DNA of 64,000 nt from Hymenobacter metallicola (GCF_004745645.1 NZ_SRMB01000004.1:372001-436000), one strand, 5' to 3'. Shown: positions 46,603-54,604, numbered from the stretch's first letter. Notes: generated by a model from the letters alone, not told the origin. A program made the numbers and translations.

Positions 46603-47568
46603 ATGGATAATTCCGAAAAGAGTACAAATACCCCCCGGAAAAGGGCAGAAAGCTATGACATCGCCCGGTCGGATGAGACGCTCGACCTAGCGAAAGACCT
46701 GGCAAAATTCATCAAGGACAACAAGCTCAGCACCTCTGTGCAGGGCAAAGAATTTGTAAACGTGGAGGGCTGGCAGTACGCCGGCTCCCGGCTCGGCATC
46801 GTGCCGATTGTCGACCATGTTATTAACGTCAGCAGCGAGGCCGAACTGAAGTACCAGGCCAAAGTAACGCTGTTCGACTTGCGTAGTGGCCACACGGTCG
46901 GCGCTGGTTTTGCGGTCTGCTCGAATAAAGAGCAGGGCAAGAAGTTCTACCAGGAGTTTGCCATCATGAGCATGGCCCAGACCCGGGCTATCGGCAAAGC
47001 CTACCGGAATATTCTGGCCTGGATTATCCGGGCGGCGGGCTACGAGCCTACCCCAGCCGAGGAAATGGACTATGCTACCTCTGCTAGTGTGGCATCGGGA
47101 AACGACCCAGCCGGGGAGAACGAGCCGGCTTTAGCAACCCCCGAAGTACCCGCGGTGTCCGGCGCAAACGTCGCCATGAAGGCAGTACCAGCTGAGGCGC
47201 CGGTCGTGACTTACGCCACGGCAAGCCAGAAAGAGGAAATTATCCGCTTGGTAAATCACCCCGTGATTACTCGGCAGGAAAAGACCAAAATGCTGCTCAA
47301 CATCAACCGACTCGACGAAGAGCGGGCCACCTCGGCTATCAATAAGCTCAAAAAGGCCATCGACGATCGGGAAAATGAAGCCTCACCGGCAGCGCTGGCC
47401 CAGGCCAAGGAGCGTCTCCGGGAATTCATTTCGGACAATGCCGCTGCCCTGGGCCAGCACGAGGTAAGCCGCCTTGAAAAACGGGCGGACAGCTTGACCG
47501 CCACGGCCGCTGAGCTGCGCGATGAGCTGCGCGTGGCCATGGAGCAAATTTCAACCCCCGCCGCCTAA
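46603..47568 (+). CDS. Phage DNA-metabolism protein, possible single-strand annealing/recombination factor
   Basis: A 321-aa protein. The N-terminal 180 residues contain MSMAQTRAIGKAYRNILAW followed by GYEPTPAEEM, a motif recurring in phage proteins encoded with replication and recombination genes. The C-terminal part (residues about 210-321) is helical and charged (EEIIRLVNHPVITRQEKTK, KKAIDDREN). I suggest, without proof, an annealase-like or Erf-like role. It lies 6 bp before the multi-Myb protein in the early operon. Confidence 0.6.
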   Translation: MDNSEKSTNTPRKRAESYDIARSDETLDLAKDLAKFIKDNKLSTSVQGKEFVNVEGWQYAGSRLGIVPIVDHVINVSSEAELKYQAKVTLFDLRSGHTVGAGFAVCSNKEQGKKFYQEFAIMSMAQTRAIGKAYRNILAWIIRAAGYEPTPAEEMDYATSASVASGNDPAGENEPALATPEVPAVSGANVAMKAVPAEAPVVTYATASQKEEIIRLVNHPVITRQEKTKMLLNINRLDEERATSAINKLKKAIDDRENEASPAALAQAKERLREFISDNAAALGQHEVSRLEKRADSLTATAAELRDELRVAMEQISTPAA

Positions 47569-47573
47569 TCGTT

Positions 47574-49094
47574 ATGGATAAGCAGAGAGCAAAGCGCGAA
47601 ATCTGGAGTGCTGAACATATCGCCATCATTGTTCAATACTACCTGAGCCACGGCCCGGCCTACGTGGGCAACCTAGTTGGTCGCTCGGCCTACCGCGTTA
47701 CGAACAAAGCCAATCGGCTCGGGCTGCAAATCGGCCAACGTGGTCGGCCCTGGAGTGCTGAAGATGAGGCCACCCTCCGGGAAAAGTACCCCACCGAAGG
47801 CTCGGCCGTGGTGGCGGGCATACTGAACCGCTCGATTGATTGTGTCCTGGCCAAAGCCAAGCAACTGCAGGTGAAGTGTACCCGCGCCCGCCACGGCCAG
47901 GAGTGGAGCGATGAGCACCGTGACATACTCCGCCAGCATTACCCAGCGGGTATGCCCCTGGGTGAGTTGGCGGCGTTGGTAGGTGGGCGGCAGCCCTCGA
48001 CGGTGCAGCAGCAGGCTAGTAAGCTGGGTTTGAAACGCCCTGGCCGCCCCAGCCGTGAGGGTGTGACCCTGCGCCCACCCCAGCACTGGTCAGCAGCAGA
48101 AAATGCGCTTTTGGTTAAGCTCTGGGCCTGTAGCTCCATAGAAGAACTAGTGGCTGCCTTTCCTACCCGGACTTATCAAACTATTTGGGCGCACGGCAGC
48201 AAGGTGCTGAAGCTGGGTAAGCGTACCCGCTCTACGGTTTGGAGCCAGGCCGATAAGGACCTGCTCCAGCAGGAGTACCCGACCAAGGGCGCCGCGCACG
48301 TGGCGGAGCTGGTGGGGCGTTCAGCCTCTACCGTTACCCAAATGGCCGTGCACCTGGGTGTGAAACGTGACCGGAAAGCACGAGTGAAAGCCGAGAGCAA
48401 GCCACTGGCCCCACTCTGGAGCCCAGAAGAGGATGCTCTACTTCAGCAGCACTACACCGCCGGCATGCACGTCGACGACCTGGTGGCGCTGCTCGGCCGC
48501 CCAAAGCCTGCTACCCTGCACCGGTTGTCGGTCCTGAAAATTAAGCGCTTGCCTAAAATGAAGGTGGTACCTACTCCCAAGGTTCCCAAAGAGAAAAAGG
48601 CCAAGCTGCGGCCAGTGGCACGGGTGAAGGTGGCCCCGGCTCCCAAGCCCGCGCCGATGCCGAAGGTGGCACCAGTGGCCCCGGCTCCCAAGTCGGGCCT
48701 AGCTGCCCACGGCTCTAGCTGGAGCCCAGAACAGAATGAGCAGCTGCAGACCCGCTTTCCGATTACTGACACGGCCGAGCTGGCAGCCGAGCTAGGCCGG
48801 ACCTTATATGCCGTGAGCCGACAGGCTACAACCCTAGGCCTGAAGAAGTCGGAGGCTTTCCTCGAAGCCCAAGCAGTGGCCTTGGCTGAGCAGCGGCTCA
48901 TTAAGAAGAAAGCCAAAGCCCAGGCTGAGAAAAAGCAGAAAAAAGAGGTCGTAGCACCGAAAAAGTGGTGGCACTACCCCATGAATTCGCCGGAGTACAA
49001 GGCGGGTTCTGCTGCTGTGACTGCTGGCAAAAAGCCGGTAACCATTATCGACGAAAACGGCCGCCCGGCTACGGTGTGGCGCAACGCTGCCTAA
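47574..49094 (+). CDS. Protein with seven Myb/SANT-like helix-turn-helix modules
   Basis: A 506-aa basic protein made of repeated modules of about 42 residues. Each opens with Trp-Ser (W11, W60, W111, W172, W223, W282, W383) and ends in Leu-Gly-Leu/Val-Lys. Examples are WSAEDEATLREKYP, WSQADKDLLQQEYP, WSPEEDALLQQHY and WSPEQNEQLQTRFP, each with a second half such as VAELVGRSASTVTQMAVHLG. A Pro/Lys/Ala-rich linker (residues 326-378) separates the sixth and seventh; a Lys-rich tail follows. Single modules resemble GcrA/Myb DNA-binding helices. Seven in tandem suggests recognition of a long or repeated DNA site, or DNA coating. Just upstream of the replication genes. Confidence 0.8.
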   Translation: MDKQRAKREIWSAEHIAIIVQYYLSHGPAYVGNLVGRSAYRVTNKANRLGLQIGQRGRPWSAEDEATLREKYPTEGSAVVAGILNRSIDCVLAKAKQLQVKCTRARHGQEWSDEHRDILRQHYPAGMPLGELAALVGGRQPSTVQQQASKLGLKRPGRPSREGVTLRPPQHWSAAENALLVKLWACSSIEELVAAFPTRTYQTIWAHGSKVLKLGKRTRSTVWSQADKDLLQQEYPTKGAAHVAELVGRSASTVTQMAVHLGVKRDRKARVKAESKPLAPLWSPEEDALLQQHYTAGMHVDDLVALLGRPKPATLHRLSVLKIKRLPKMKVVPTPKVPKEKKAKLRPVARVKVAPAPKPAPMPKVAPVAPAPKSGLAAHGSSWSPEQNEQLQTRFPITDTAELAAELGRTLYAVSRQATTLGLKKSEAFLEAQAVALAEQRLIKKKAKAQAEKKQKKEVVAPKKWWHYPMNSPEYKAGSAAVTAGKKPVTIIDENGRPATVWRNAA

Positions 49095-49095
49095 C

Positions 49096-49764
49096 ATGAG
49101 CACTCTACCGAATCCTGATACAAGCGCCCTGGTGATAGTACCTGAGCGGGAAATCGAACTCACGAAGGTGAAGGTCGACAAGTTCAACAACCTGTATGCT
49201 GAGTACACCCTCCGGGAGAATGGCATTGGCAGTGAGAATACCAAGAAGGTGCACCAGCCAGCGCACGAAGACCTGGTGCGGGCCTTCAAAAAGCTAACGG
49301 TGCACCTGTGCCTGATGACGGAAGTAGTGGAGGGCATCAAGTCTGGAGAGGATGAGTACCTGCGCTATGAGCAGTTGACCCAGGCCTTTCAGTCGGAGGA
49401 TCTCTACACGGCTCCTGAGTTCGATTCCTACCGCTGCACGGGCTTCACGCTGAGCAGTGGCGGGGTGGTGCTGGTGGGCCAGAAGCGCCTACGCTCTAAG
49501 AAGGTGCTCAACCTGGTTTCGCCCTACGAAGTGCTGGAGCCAGAGACGCCCACCGGGGACGAGTACCAGTACCTGGCCGAATTGGATTACGACCTGAGCC
49601 ACGCTATTACGGAGGTGAAAGCCTACCTGGAGGGCAAGTATGAGCAGCACCAGCTCGACTTCTTTCAGGACTTACGGGAGAAGGTAGAAGAAGCACTGGT
49701 GCCGCTGGAGCAGCGCAACCTGCTCCGGAAGTCTTACCAAGGAAGGGAGCTGGACGATGAGTAA
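49096..49764 (+). CDS. Hypothetical phage protein
   Basis: A 222-aa soluble protein. The N-terminal half is beta-rich (IELTKVKVDKFNNLYAEYTL) with TGFTLSSGGVVLVGQKRLRS in the middle; the C-terminal part is acidic and helical (FQDLREKVEEALVPLEQRN). No family recognised. It starts right after the multi-Myb gene and overlaps the next by 8 bp, so it belongs to the same operon. Confidence 0.7.
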   Translation: MSTLPNPDTSALVIVPEREIELTKVKVDKFNNLYAEYTLRENGIGSENTKKVHQPAHEDLVRAFKKLTVHLCLMTEVVEGIKSGEDEYLRYEQLTQAFQSEDLYTAPEFDSYRCTGFTLSSGGVVLVGQKRLRSKKVLNLVSPYEVLEPETPTGDEYQYLAELDYDLSHAITEVKAYLEGKYEQHQLDFFQDLREKVEEALVPLEQRNLLRKSYQGRELDDE

Positions 49765-50041
49765 GCCGACACCGAAAACCACCCCTGGCCAGCGTGTAGC
49801 CGAACTGCTCCGGGAGCTGAGCACCCGCAAGCGTGTGTACCCTAGCTGGATTGATAAGCACCGCCAGAACCCCAAAACCGGCATCAGTGCCGAGGATGCG
49901 GCCCACCGCATTGCTGTCGTCGAGGAAGTCATTGAGGACATGTACCAGCTCTACCCGGCGCTGCGGCCAGTGGAGCAGGGCAACCTCTTCGGCCGAGACG
50001 AGGGCCGCCGATATCCACCTACTCACTTAGATCGACCATGA
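49757..50041 (+). CDS. Hypothetical small phage protein
   Basis: A 94-aa protein with a basic N-terminus (PTPKTTPGQRVAELLRELST) and an acidic helix (AVVEEVIEDMYQLYPAL). Start and stop overlap both neighbours (8 bp upstream; ATGA with the replication gene downstream). No family recognised. Confidence 0.65.
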   Translation: MSKPTPKTTPGQRVAELLRELSTRKRVYPSWIDKHRQNPKTGISAEDAAHRIAVVEEVIEDMYQLYPALRPVEQGNLFGRDEGRRYPPTHLDRP

Positions 50042-51090
50042 GTGCCTTGCCGATGATGGCTGCCCACGTGGGCGGCTCCTGTACCCCTCCCCCTTCCCGC
50101 CGAATGCTTCCCATCCGTCAGAACCTCAATCAGCTTGCTGGCATCAATCGCACCTACAAAGCCGTGCTGATTGAAGTCTGTGAGCTGGTGGAGAATGGTA
50201 CTGCCGGCACCTGCAATGCTTCCAATGAGTACCTGGCAGAAAGGCTCCGGGCCAGCCCACGTACCATTTCGCGCACGTTGGCTGGCCTGGAGGCCCTGGG
50301 ACTGCTCGACGTATCAGGCGCCACTAACAAACGTGAAATGCTGCCCTCTCCGGCGCTGCGAGCCTGCTACGCTGGAGCTGATATGCCGGCGGCACTACGT
50401 TTCGTTTCGGCAGCCCTAACTATAGACAAAACTATAGACAAAACGGCTCCAACTATGGACAAAACGGGCGAAATGGCTATAGCCACTTTGTCCGGAACTA
50501 TAGACAACCAGGGTGCCAACTATGGACAACTGGGGCCAAACTCTAGCCAACTGGGGTCGCGCGTATATAGAGACGACCATACGACCAGTAACGACCAGAC
50601 GGTGGAGGTGGAGGCGCTTCGCTCCGCCCTCGCCACCGCCGAAAAAAAAAATGGGGAGTTGGCGGCCGAGCTGGAAAAAGTTACCCACCAGCGGGACCAG
50701 CTTCGCAACTCGCTGGCTGCTGTTCGCCCTGGTAGCCCTATCGCGTCGGCTCCGCACACTGGGGGCGCGCGGCGGCTCGACTTTGCCCAGAGCCAGTACG
50801 CCACGCCGACCGGCTTCCGGGCACTGGCCAGCAAGTGCAACTGCAGTGCAGCCTGTGCCGAGTACTACCTACCCGACATGCTCACCAAAGCCGAGGGCAT
50901 GGAGCAGCGTGATGAGCCAGGATGGCGCAACTACGTGCACACTTGGCTGAAGCGGGAGCGGGATAGTGAGACCGGACTCGTGACCAAGATGCCGGCGGCC
51001 GGTGGTAAGCCCGGCAAGGTGGGCCAGGTCGAGAAGCGCCGCAGCGCCATCGAGGAAGCCATGGCAATGGATGATGCCGAAAACCAATAG
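50038..51090 (+). CDS. Lambda O-like replication initiation protein
   Basis: A 350-aa protein. Residues about 25-110 form a winged helix (RTYKAVLIEVCELVENG, NEYLAERLRASPRTISRTL, GLLDVSG), as in phage replication proteins. Residues 127-171 form a low-complexity linker whose DNA holds iterons (repeated TIDKT in the protein). Residues 189-225 are a coiled coil (EKKNGELAAELEKVTHQRDQL). The C-terminus has CNCSAACAEYYLP and a basic end. Like lambda O, it would bind repeats inside its own gene and recruit a helicase. The start overlaps the preceding stop (ATGA). Confidence 0.75.
   Translation: MSALPMMAAHVGGSCTPPPSRRMLPIRQNLNQLAGINRTYKAVLIEVCELVENGTAGTCNASNEYLAERLRASPRTISRTLAGLEALGLLDVSGATNKREMLPSPALRACYAGADMPAALRFVSAALTIDKTIDKTAPTMDKTGEMAIATLSGTIDNQGANYGQLGPNSSQLGSRVYRDDHTTSNDQTVEVEALRSALATAEKKNGELAAELEKVTHQRDQLRNSLAAVRPGSPIASAPHTGGARRLDFAQSQYATPTGFRALASKCNCSAACAEYYLPDMLTKAEGMEQRDEPGWRNYVHTWLKRERDSETGLVTKMPAAGGKPGKVGQVEKRRSAIEEAMAMDDAENQ
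50418..50551 (+). repeat. Iteron cluster, candidate phage replication origin inside the initiator gene
   Basis: Direct repeats of AACTATRGACAA start at 50418, 50430, 50451, 50496 and 50518, with a degenerate sixth (AACTCTAGCCAA) at 50539. Spacings of 21, 22 and 21 bp are two helical turns. All lie in the linker region of the replication gene. A short AT stretch (GTATATAG, 50562-50569) and an A9 run near 50642 follow and could melt. This layout matches lambda's ori within gene O. Confidence 0.75.
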
Positions 51091-51094
51091 TCCC

Positions 51095-51961
51095 ATGAGC
51101 ACAGCCCTTGCCCTACGTCCGGAGCTGCAGCGCCAGCTGCCCCCCTCCCTCTCTCCCCTAGTGCGCCAGGCCGCCGCCCTAGTGCTCAGCGATGAGCCCG
51201 CCGCTAACACGTTCACGTCGGTGGAACTACGCAAAGCCCTGTACCAGCCCCTTTCGGCGGTGGCTCTACTGCTGGGCCATAACAACGCCCTGGCCGATGC
51301 CAAAGACCTGAAGGTGATGGGTACGGCGTTGGCGGCCGTGGTGCACCGGCGCTTTCCCGCCCTGAAGCTGGCCGAAATCAACGAGGCACTTATCCGGGGG
51401 GCCTCCGGAGAGTGGCTACTGCCCAACGGCTTCCTAGCCCCAAGCCTGCCCAACTTCACCCACTGGCTGGCTAGCTACCAGGCCTCCTGCCGGGCCGATG
51501 CGCTGAAGGCCCTGCAGGCGGTGGCCGAGCAGCAGCACCAGCTACCGGTACCGTCCTTCGAACTCGAACTGCCGGCGGCGGTGGCCCAGCTGGCCCAGCA
51601 CGTGGCCAAGCTCGGCTACTTCCCCCACCCGCTCGATGCCGGCAATCTGGCCTACACCTGGTTGAAAAGTGTAGGGGCCTTCTCTGGCTTCAAAACGCCG
51701 GAGCAGTACCAGGAGATGCTGCGCAAAGAATCCATCAAGCTCACCCGGGCCCAGAGCATCGAGAAGCAGCAGCGCCGCCAGGTCAAAACCTTCGCCCAGC
51801 AACTGCGCTTCGGCTGGCCGGCTGAGCACCCGCTGGCCACGACGGTTATCAACAACTGCAAAAAGCGGGTGCTTAAAGAGTGGATTCGCTACCACATAGC
51901 CCGCCGAACAGACCTCTTCACCTGGCTCACGGAGTTGAGCCGCAACCCCAAAGCAGCATGA
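51095..51961 (+). CDS. Hypothetical phage replication-associated protein
   Basis: A 288-aa soluble, helical protein starting at ATG 51095, five bases after the initiator's stop. Notable segments are AVALLLGHNNALADAKDLKV, IKLTRAQSIEKQQRRQVKTF and a basic C-terminus. No family recognised. Position right after the initiator suggests a helper in replication, such as a helicase loader, but no Walker motif is present. Confidence 0.65.
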   Translation: MSTALALRPELQRQLPPSLSPLVRQAAALVLSDEPAANTFTSVELRKALYQPLSAVALLLGHNNALADAKDLKVMGTALAAVVHRRFPALKLAEINEALIRGASGEWLLPNGFLAPSLPNFTHWLASYQASCRADALKALQAVAEQQHQLPVPSFELELPAAVAQLAQHVAKLGYFPHPLDAGNLAYTWLKSVGAFSGFKTPEQYQEMLRKESIKLTRAQSIEKQQRRQVKTFAQQLRFGWPAEHPLATTVINNCKKRVLKEWIRYHIARRTDLFTWLTELSRNPKAA

Positions 51962-52164
51962 GCAACCAATCAACCACCGTTTGCCACGCCACCATCGTTT
52001 TTCGGCGCTGGAAAGAAAATAAAATTCACTGTCGCCTTTTCAAATGGGAAGGTCTGAAGCCTGGCCCTGCGCTGAATGAGATTTTGGAGCAGGATGGCTT
52101 GGAGAGGCGGCGAGTCCGCGTAACCATCGAGGTGCTGCCGGAAGAGCCGACAAGCAATGAGTAA
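51958..52164 (+). CDS. Hypothetical small phage protein
   Basis: A 68-aa protein starting at ATG 51958, overlapping the previous stop (ATGA). It is basic and beta-rich (CHATIVFRRWKENKIHCRLF, RVTIEVLPEEP). It overlaps the next gene by 8 bp. No family recognised. Confidence 0.6.
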   Translation: MSNQSTTVCHATIVFRRWKENKIHCRLFKWEGLKPGPALNEILEQDGLERRRVRVTIEVLPEEPTSNE

Positions 52165-52360
52165 AGGCTTTACCGCCGAAGGCTTGGCCGGACGCATCAT
52201 CACTCCCAGCCCCAAGCCGCCTACCGACCGACCGCGCTACATGGCCGCTGAATCCAAAACGGAACCCGGGTTGATGAACTGCAAAATTAACAGCATGAGC
52301 CCCGAGCGGTGGAAGGCGCTGGAGTTGCTACTGAAGCAACACGGCTTCCACCCCTACTGA
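52157..52360 (+). CDS. Hypothetical small phage protein
   Basis: A 67-aa protein, last of the coupled early genes. The C-terminal helix SPERWKALELLLKQHGFHPY suggests a small interaction domain. It is convergent with a minus-strand gene starting 6 bp away. No family recognised. Confidence 0.55.
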   Translation: MSKGFTAEGLAGRIITPSPKPPTDRPRYMAAESKTEPGLMNCKINSMSPERWKALELLLKQHGFHPY

Positions 52361-52365
52361 GCTGC

Positions 52366-52689
52366 TTATGGTTTCGATAGCTTAGTGAAAAGAATAGTCG
52401 AATACACATCGCCCGATTTTAATACACCTGCTAAGACGTAGCCCTCCTTATACAATCCGGCTACCACGCGGTAGTATGTCTCCGATGCTTCAACCATCAC
52501 TTTGTTGCCATAGCCATTGGTTATATCAACAGTCGTGCTTTTCCCTTCTCCACGAGTCACGACAAGACGGCTCCCGCCAGGCATCTCACTGACACGCACC
52601 ACGACAATATCGGGCTCACTCGTCTGCGCCCACGCTGGTGCACTGCCCAGCACCAGCAGGCAGCTCAGAAGAAAGAATAGCTTTTTCAT
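52366..52689 (-). CDS. Small secreted protein on the opposite strand (candidate cargo gene)
   Basis: A 107-aa protein from ATG 52689 with a clear signal peptide (MKKLFFLLSCLLVLGSAPAWAQ). The mature 85 residues are beta-rich (VVVRVSEMPGGSRLVVTR, YRVVAGLYKEGYVLAG). It is inserted antisense between rightward phage genes. Its exported nature fits a lysogenic-conversion gene. No family recognised. Confidence 0.65.
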   Translation of the reverse strand: MKKLFFLLSCLLVLGSAPAWAQTSEPDIVVVRVSEMPGGSRLVVTRGEGKSTTVDITNGYGNKVMVEASETYYRVVAGLYKEGYVLAGVLKSGDVYSTILFTKLSKP

Positions 52690-52767
52690 AGCCCCCAAGA
52701 TATCTCAGAAACTCCGAGAAACTACCCCCTTCCAGAAAGCATTATCGACCCACAATCCTCTCTCCCA

Positions 52768-52950
52768 ATGTCCCCTACCCGTACTGTGCAATCCCGGCGG
52801 GCCTACCGTACTGCCGATTACAATTACCTGCTGATCAACTATGGCCAGAAGAAGGCGGCGGCCTGTGCCTCTGACCTGGGCCGCACGGTCGGCAGCCTCA
52901 AGTACTTCATCAATGCCCACCCAGAGCTGAAGAAGCGTGGGCGGGTATAA
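52768..52950 (+). CDS. Single Myb/GcrA-like small DNA-binding protein
   Basis: A 60-aa basic protein: RAYRTADYNYLLINYGQKKA then CASDLGRTVGSLKYFINAHP. The spacing and helix content match one module of the seven-module protein at 47574, with Tyr in place of the leading Trp-Ser. Probably a regulatory helix-turn-helix protein. Followed by the 323-bp non-coding region. Confidence 0.6.
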   Translation: MSPTRTVQSRRAYRTADYNYLLINYGQKKAAACASDLGRTVGSLKYFINAHPELKKRGRV

Positions 52951-53273
52951 TCCTTTAGCCCTTTATCAGTGTGCAGTGTCAATACTGAAAATGTTTCAAA
53001 CCAAACACATCTATATTGTTATTTTATTTGCATATATTACACGCGTGCCCGCACGTACGCGATCCATATATCACACGCGCGTATGCGCGTTCATTAGTGA
53101 AAGCCCCTATACCGCTATCAGATGGAAAAAACAAACATATTTTCAAACTATTTATCCACATTCATTGTCTTTCGCGTACATTGGGTGTAGCTTTGTAAGA
53201 CAAACGCGGCAGCATAACAAGAAAAAGTTTTCCACATCCCCTATACACGGTCAACCCGTTTTCTATCCAAGTC
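52951..53273. other. AT-rich non-coding region with DnaA box: candidate origin or regulatory region
   Basis: No gene. It contains a perfect DnaA box TTATCCACA (53152-53160) and a one-mismatch box TTTTCCACA (53228-53236). A 19-nt purine-pyrimidine alternation CACACGCGCGTATGCGCGT (53072-53090) is nearly palindromic. AT-rich stretches lie around 53010-53040 and 53125-53160. A Bacteroidota-type promoter lies at 53165-53195. The combination suggests an origin-like or tightly regulated region. Confidence 0.5.
53165..53195 (+). promoter_or_regulatory. Bacteroidota-type promoter before the low-GC gene pair
   Basis: TTG at 53165-53167 and TAGCTTTG at 53188-53195 (consensus TAnnTTTG) are separated by 20 nt and lie 78 bp upstream of the ATG at 53274. 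The DnaA-type box ends 4 bp before the TTG, so binding there could affect transcription. Confidence 0.6.
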
Positions 53274-53774
53274 ATGACCACCGCCAACACATTCAAGCAA
53301 GCTTTCACTGAGCATGATGAGCGTGTGCATAACATTCTTACCCGAGTAGGCAGCGAGTTCTCAGGAGCCGCGCACTTCTTGGCTGAATATGGCATGAGCA
53401 CGCACTTAGCTCAGCAGGTAACAGAAATGCTTCAAACCCCCCTCTCTTTCTTTGTTAACCAACATGTTTATGCATGTCAGCAAATTGCTTTCATCATGCG
53501 TAAGGTAGTGGTTGACCATATCCGTACTGTAGCTGAAGACGCCACTGTTACCGGGTTGTGGGAGGTACAACGTGGTAATGATGAAACTACTATGGAGTAT
53601 ACCGTCGCCTTGCGTGAATACACGCTGGAAAAGCGCGCTATGCTACGTAGTTTTAAAAATGACTATGAGGAAACGGAGTTAGCTGATCTTGCTCCTCTTG
53701 TCTTCCATTTGATCCCGGAGAAGCGTTCTGTTGATATTAACAACGAAATTTCCAAAGCAATAGAGTTACAGTAA
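53274..53774 (+). CDS. Hypothetical helical protein, first of a low-GC pair
   Basis: A 166-aa soluble protein, mostly helical (TEHDERVHNILTRVGSEF, CQQIAFIMRKVVVDHIRTVA) with an acidic C-terminus. Base composition is clearly lower in GC than the flanking phage genes. Its stop overlaps the next start by one base. No family recognised; the pair may be a defence or toxin-antitoxin-like unit. Confidence 0.6.
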   Translation: MTTANTFKQAFTEHDERVHNILTRVGSEFSGAAHFLAEYGMSTHLAQQVTEMLQTPLSFFVNQHVYACQQIAFIMRKVVVDHIRTVAEDATVTGLWEVQRGNDETTMEYTVALREYTLEKRAMLRSFKNDYEETELADLAPLVFHLIPEKRSVDINNEISKAIELQ

Positions 53775-54208
53775 TGCCTGAATGGGAGGGATACGTTAAC
53801 AAGGCGAAGCATAACCAAAAACTTGTAGAGCTATTAGAAGAACAGGGGCAAGATGGTTTCCCAGATTGGGTTGTCATTGTTATCTTTTATGTTGCCTTAC
53901 ACTGGATATGCGCTTGGGTATCTAACCAAGGTCGGCCCCGTTCCTCATTTGGTAGCCACGGAGATATGCGGAACTTGATAAATCCAAATATCAAACCCCA
54001 TCTCAAGTCTCATCACTACATACCTGTTAGCAAGCGCGTGTATGAAGCCTATGATGAGCTCTACGATTTCAGTAGAACAGCTCGTTATGATGGTTTTTTG
54101 AACGAGAAAGGTATGCGTGAGCAGGAAATGGATGATATGGAAGAATGCAAGAAAAACCTTGCAATAATCAAGGACTTCATCGTTCGAAAAGGGATTGCTT
54201 TAGACTAA
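53774..54208 (+). CDS. HEPN-like protein, second of a low-GC pair
   Basis: A 144-aa protein with an arrangement seen in HEPN-type helical proteins: FYVALHWICAWVSNQG, then SHGDMRNLI, then YDELYDFSRTARYDGF. A canonical RxxxxH motif is not evident, so nuclease activity is doubtful. Coupled by one base to the preceding gene and ended by a very strong terminator. HEPN assignment is tentative. Confidence 0.55.
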   Translation: MPEWEGYVNKAKHNQKLVELLEEQGQDGFPDWVVIVIFYVALHWICAWVSNQGRPRSSFGSHGDMRNLINPNIKPHLKSHHYIPVSKRVYEAYDELYDFSRTARYDGFLNEKGMREQEMDDMEECKKNLAIIKDFIVRKGIALD

Positions 54209-54219
54209 CTCTGATCATC

Positions 54220-54263
54220 AAAATAAAAGAGCCCTGGCATTATAGCCAGGGCTCTTTTATTTT
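54220..54263. terminator. Strong bidirectional intrinsic terminator
   Basis: A perfect 19-bp inverted repeat (54220-54238 and 54245-54263) with a 6-nt ATTATA loop and flanking A- and T-tracts. It ends the low-GC pair on the plus strand and the small minus-strand gene, whose stop codon lies inside the right arm. Confidence 0.92.
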
Positions 54264-54469
54264 CTGAACCATGCGCCTCTCTCTTCAAAAACCTCCTCTA
54301 GCAATTCTTCATTAATTAATACTATACCATCTAAGCCGTAAAACTTGCCTTCATAAAAGTAAGTGCAACTAACAGCGTCTCGCCCATCACGCTGTGTTAT
54401 TATGCGCACAGTCATTACAGGGCTACCGGACTTTAGGCGCACAGTATCGCCTATTTTGAATTTACCCAT
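54257..54469 (-). CDS. DUF2158 (YodC-like) small protein
   Basis: A 70-aa protein that opens with KFKIGDTVRLKSGSPVMTV, the diagnostic core of the DUF2158 family, followed by SCTYFYEGKFYGL. The function of the family is unknown; the fold is a small beta-barrel. It is a solitary minus-strand gene among plus-strand genes, with its own terminator. Confidence 0.8.
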   Translation of the reverse strand: MGKFKIGDTVRLKSGSPVMTVRIITQRDGRDAVSCTYFYEGKFYGLDGIVLINEELLEEVFEERGAWFRK

Positions 54470-54604
54470 TGTATTAAGTGGTTTTCTAATGAACCAGTAA
54501 TATAGTAACTTTTAACTATCCTTTTCTAGCTCTAAATGCTGAATGGAGCCAGTTTTGATACCTGCAAAATCCATCGGAACAGGTAAAATCAAACTCCTTT
54601 CATC

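Noticed and set aside
53040..53090. The CG-rich alternating tract taken as a CRISPR-like or microsatellite array
   Set aside because: No regular repeat-spacer pattern; it is an irregular purine-pyrimidine alternation and is described as part of the candidate origin region.
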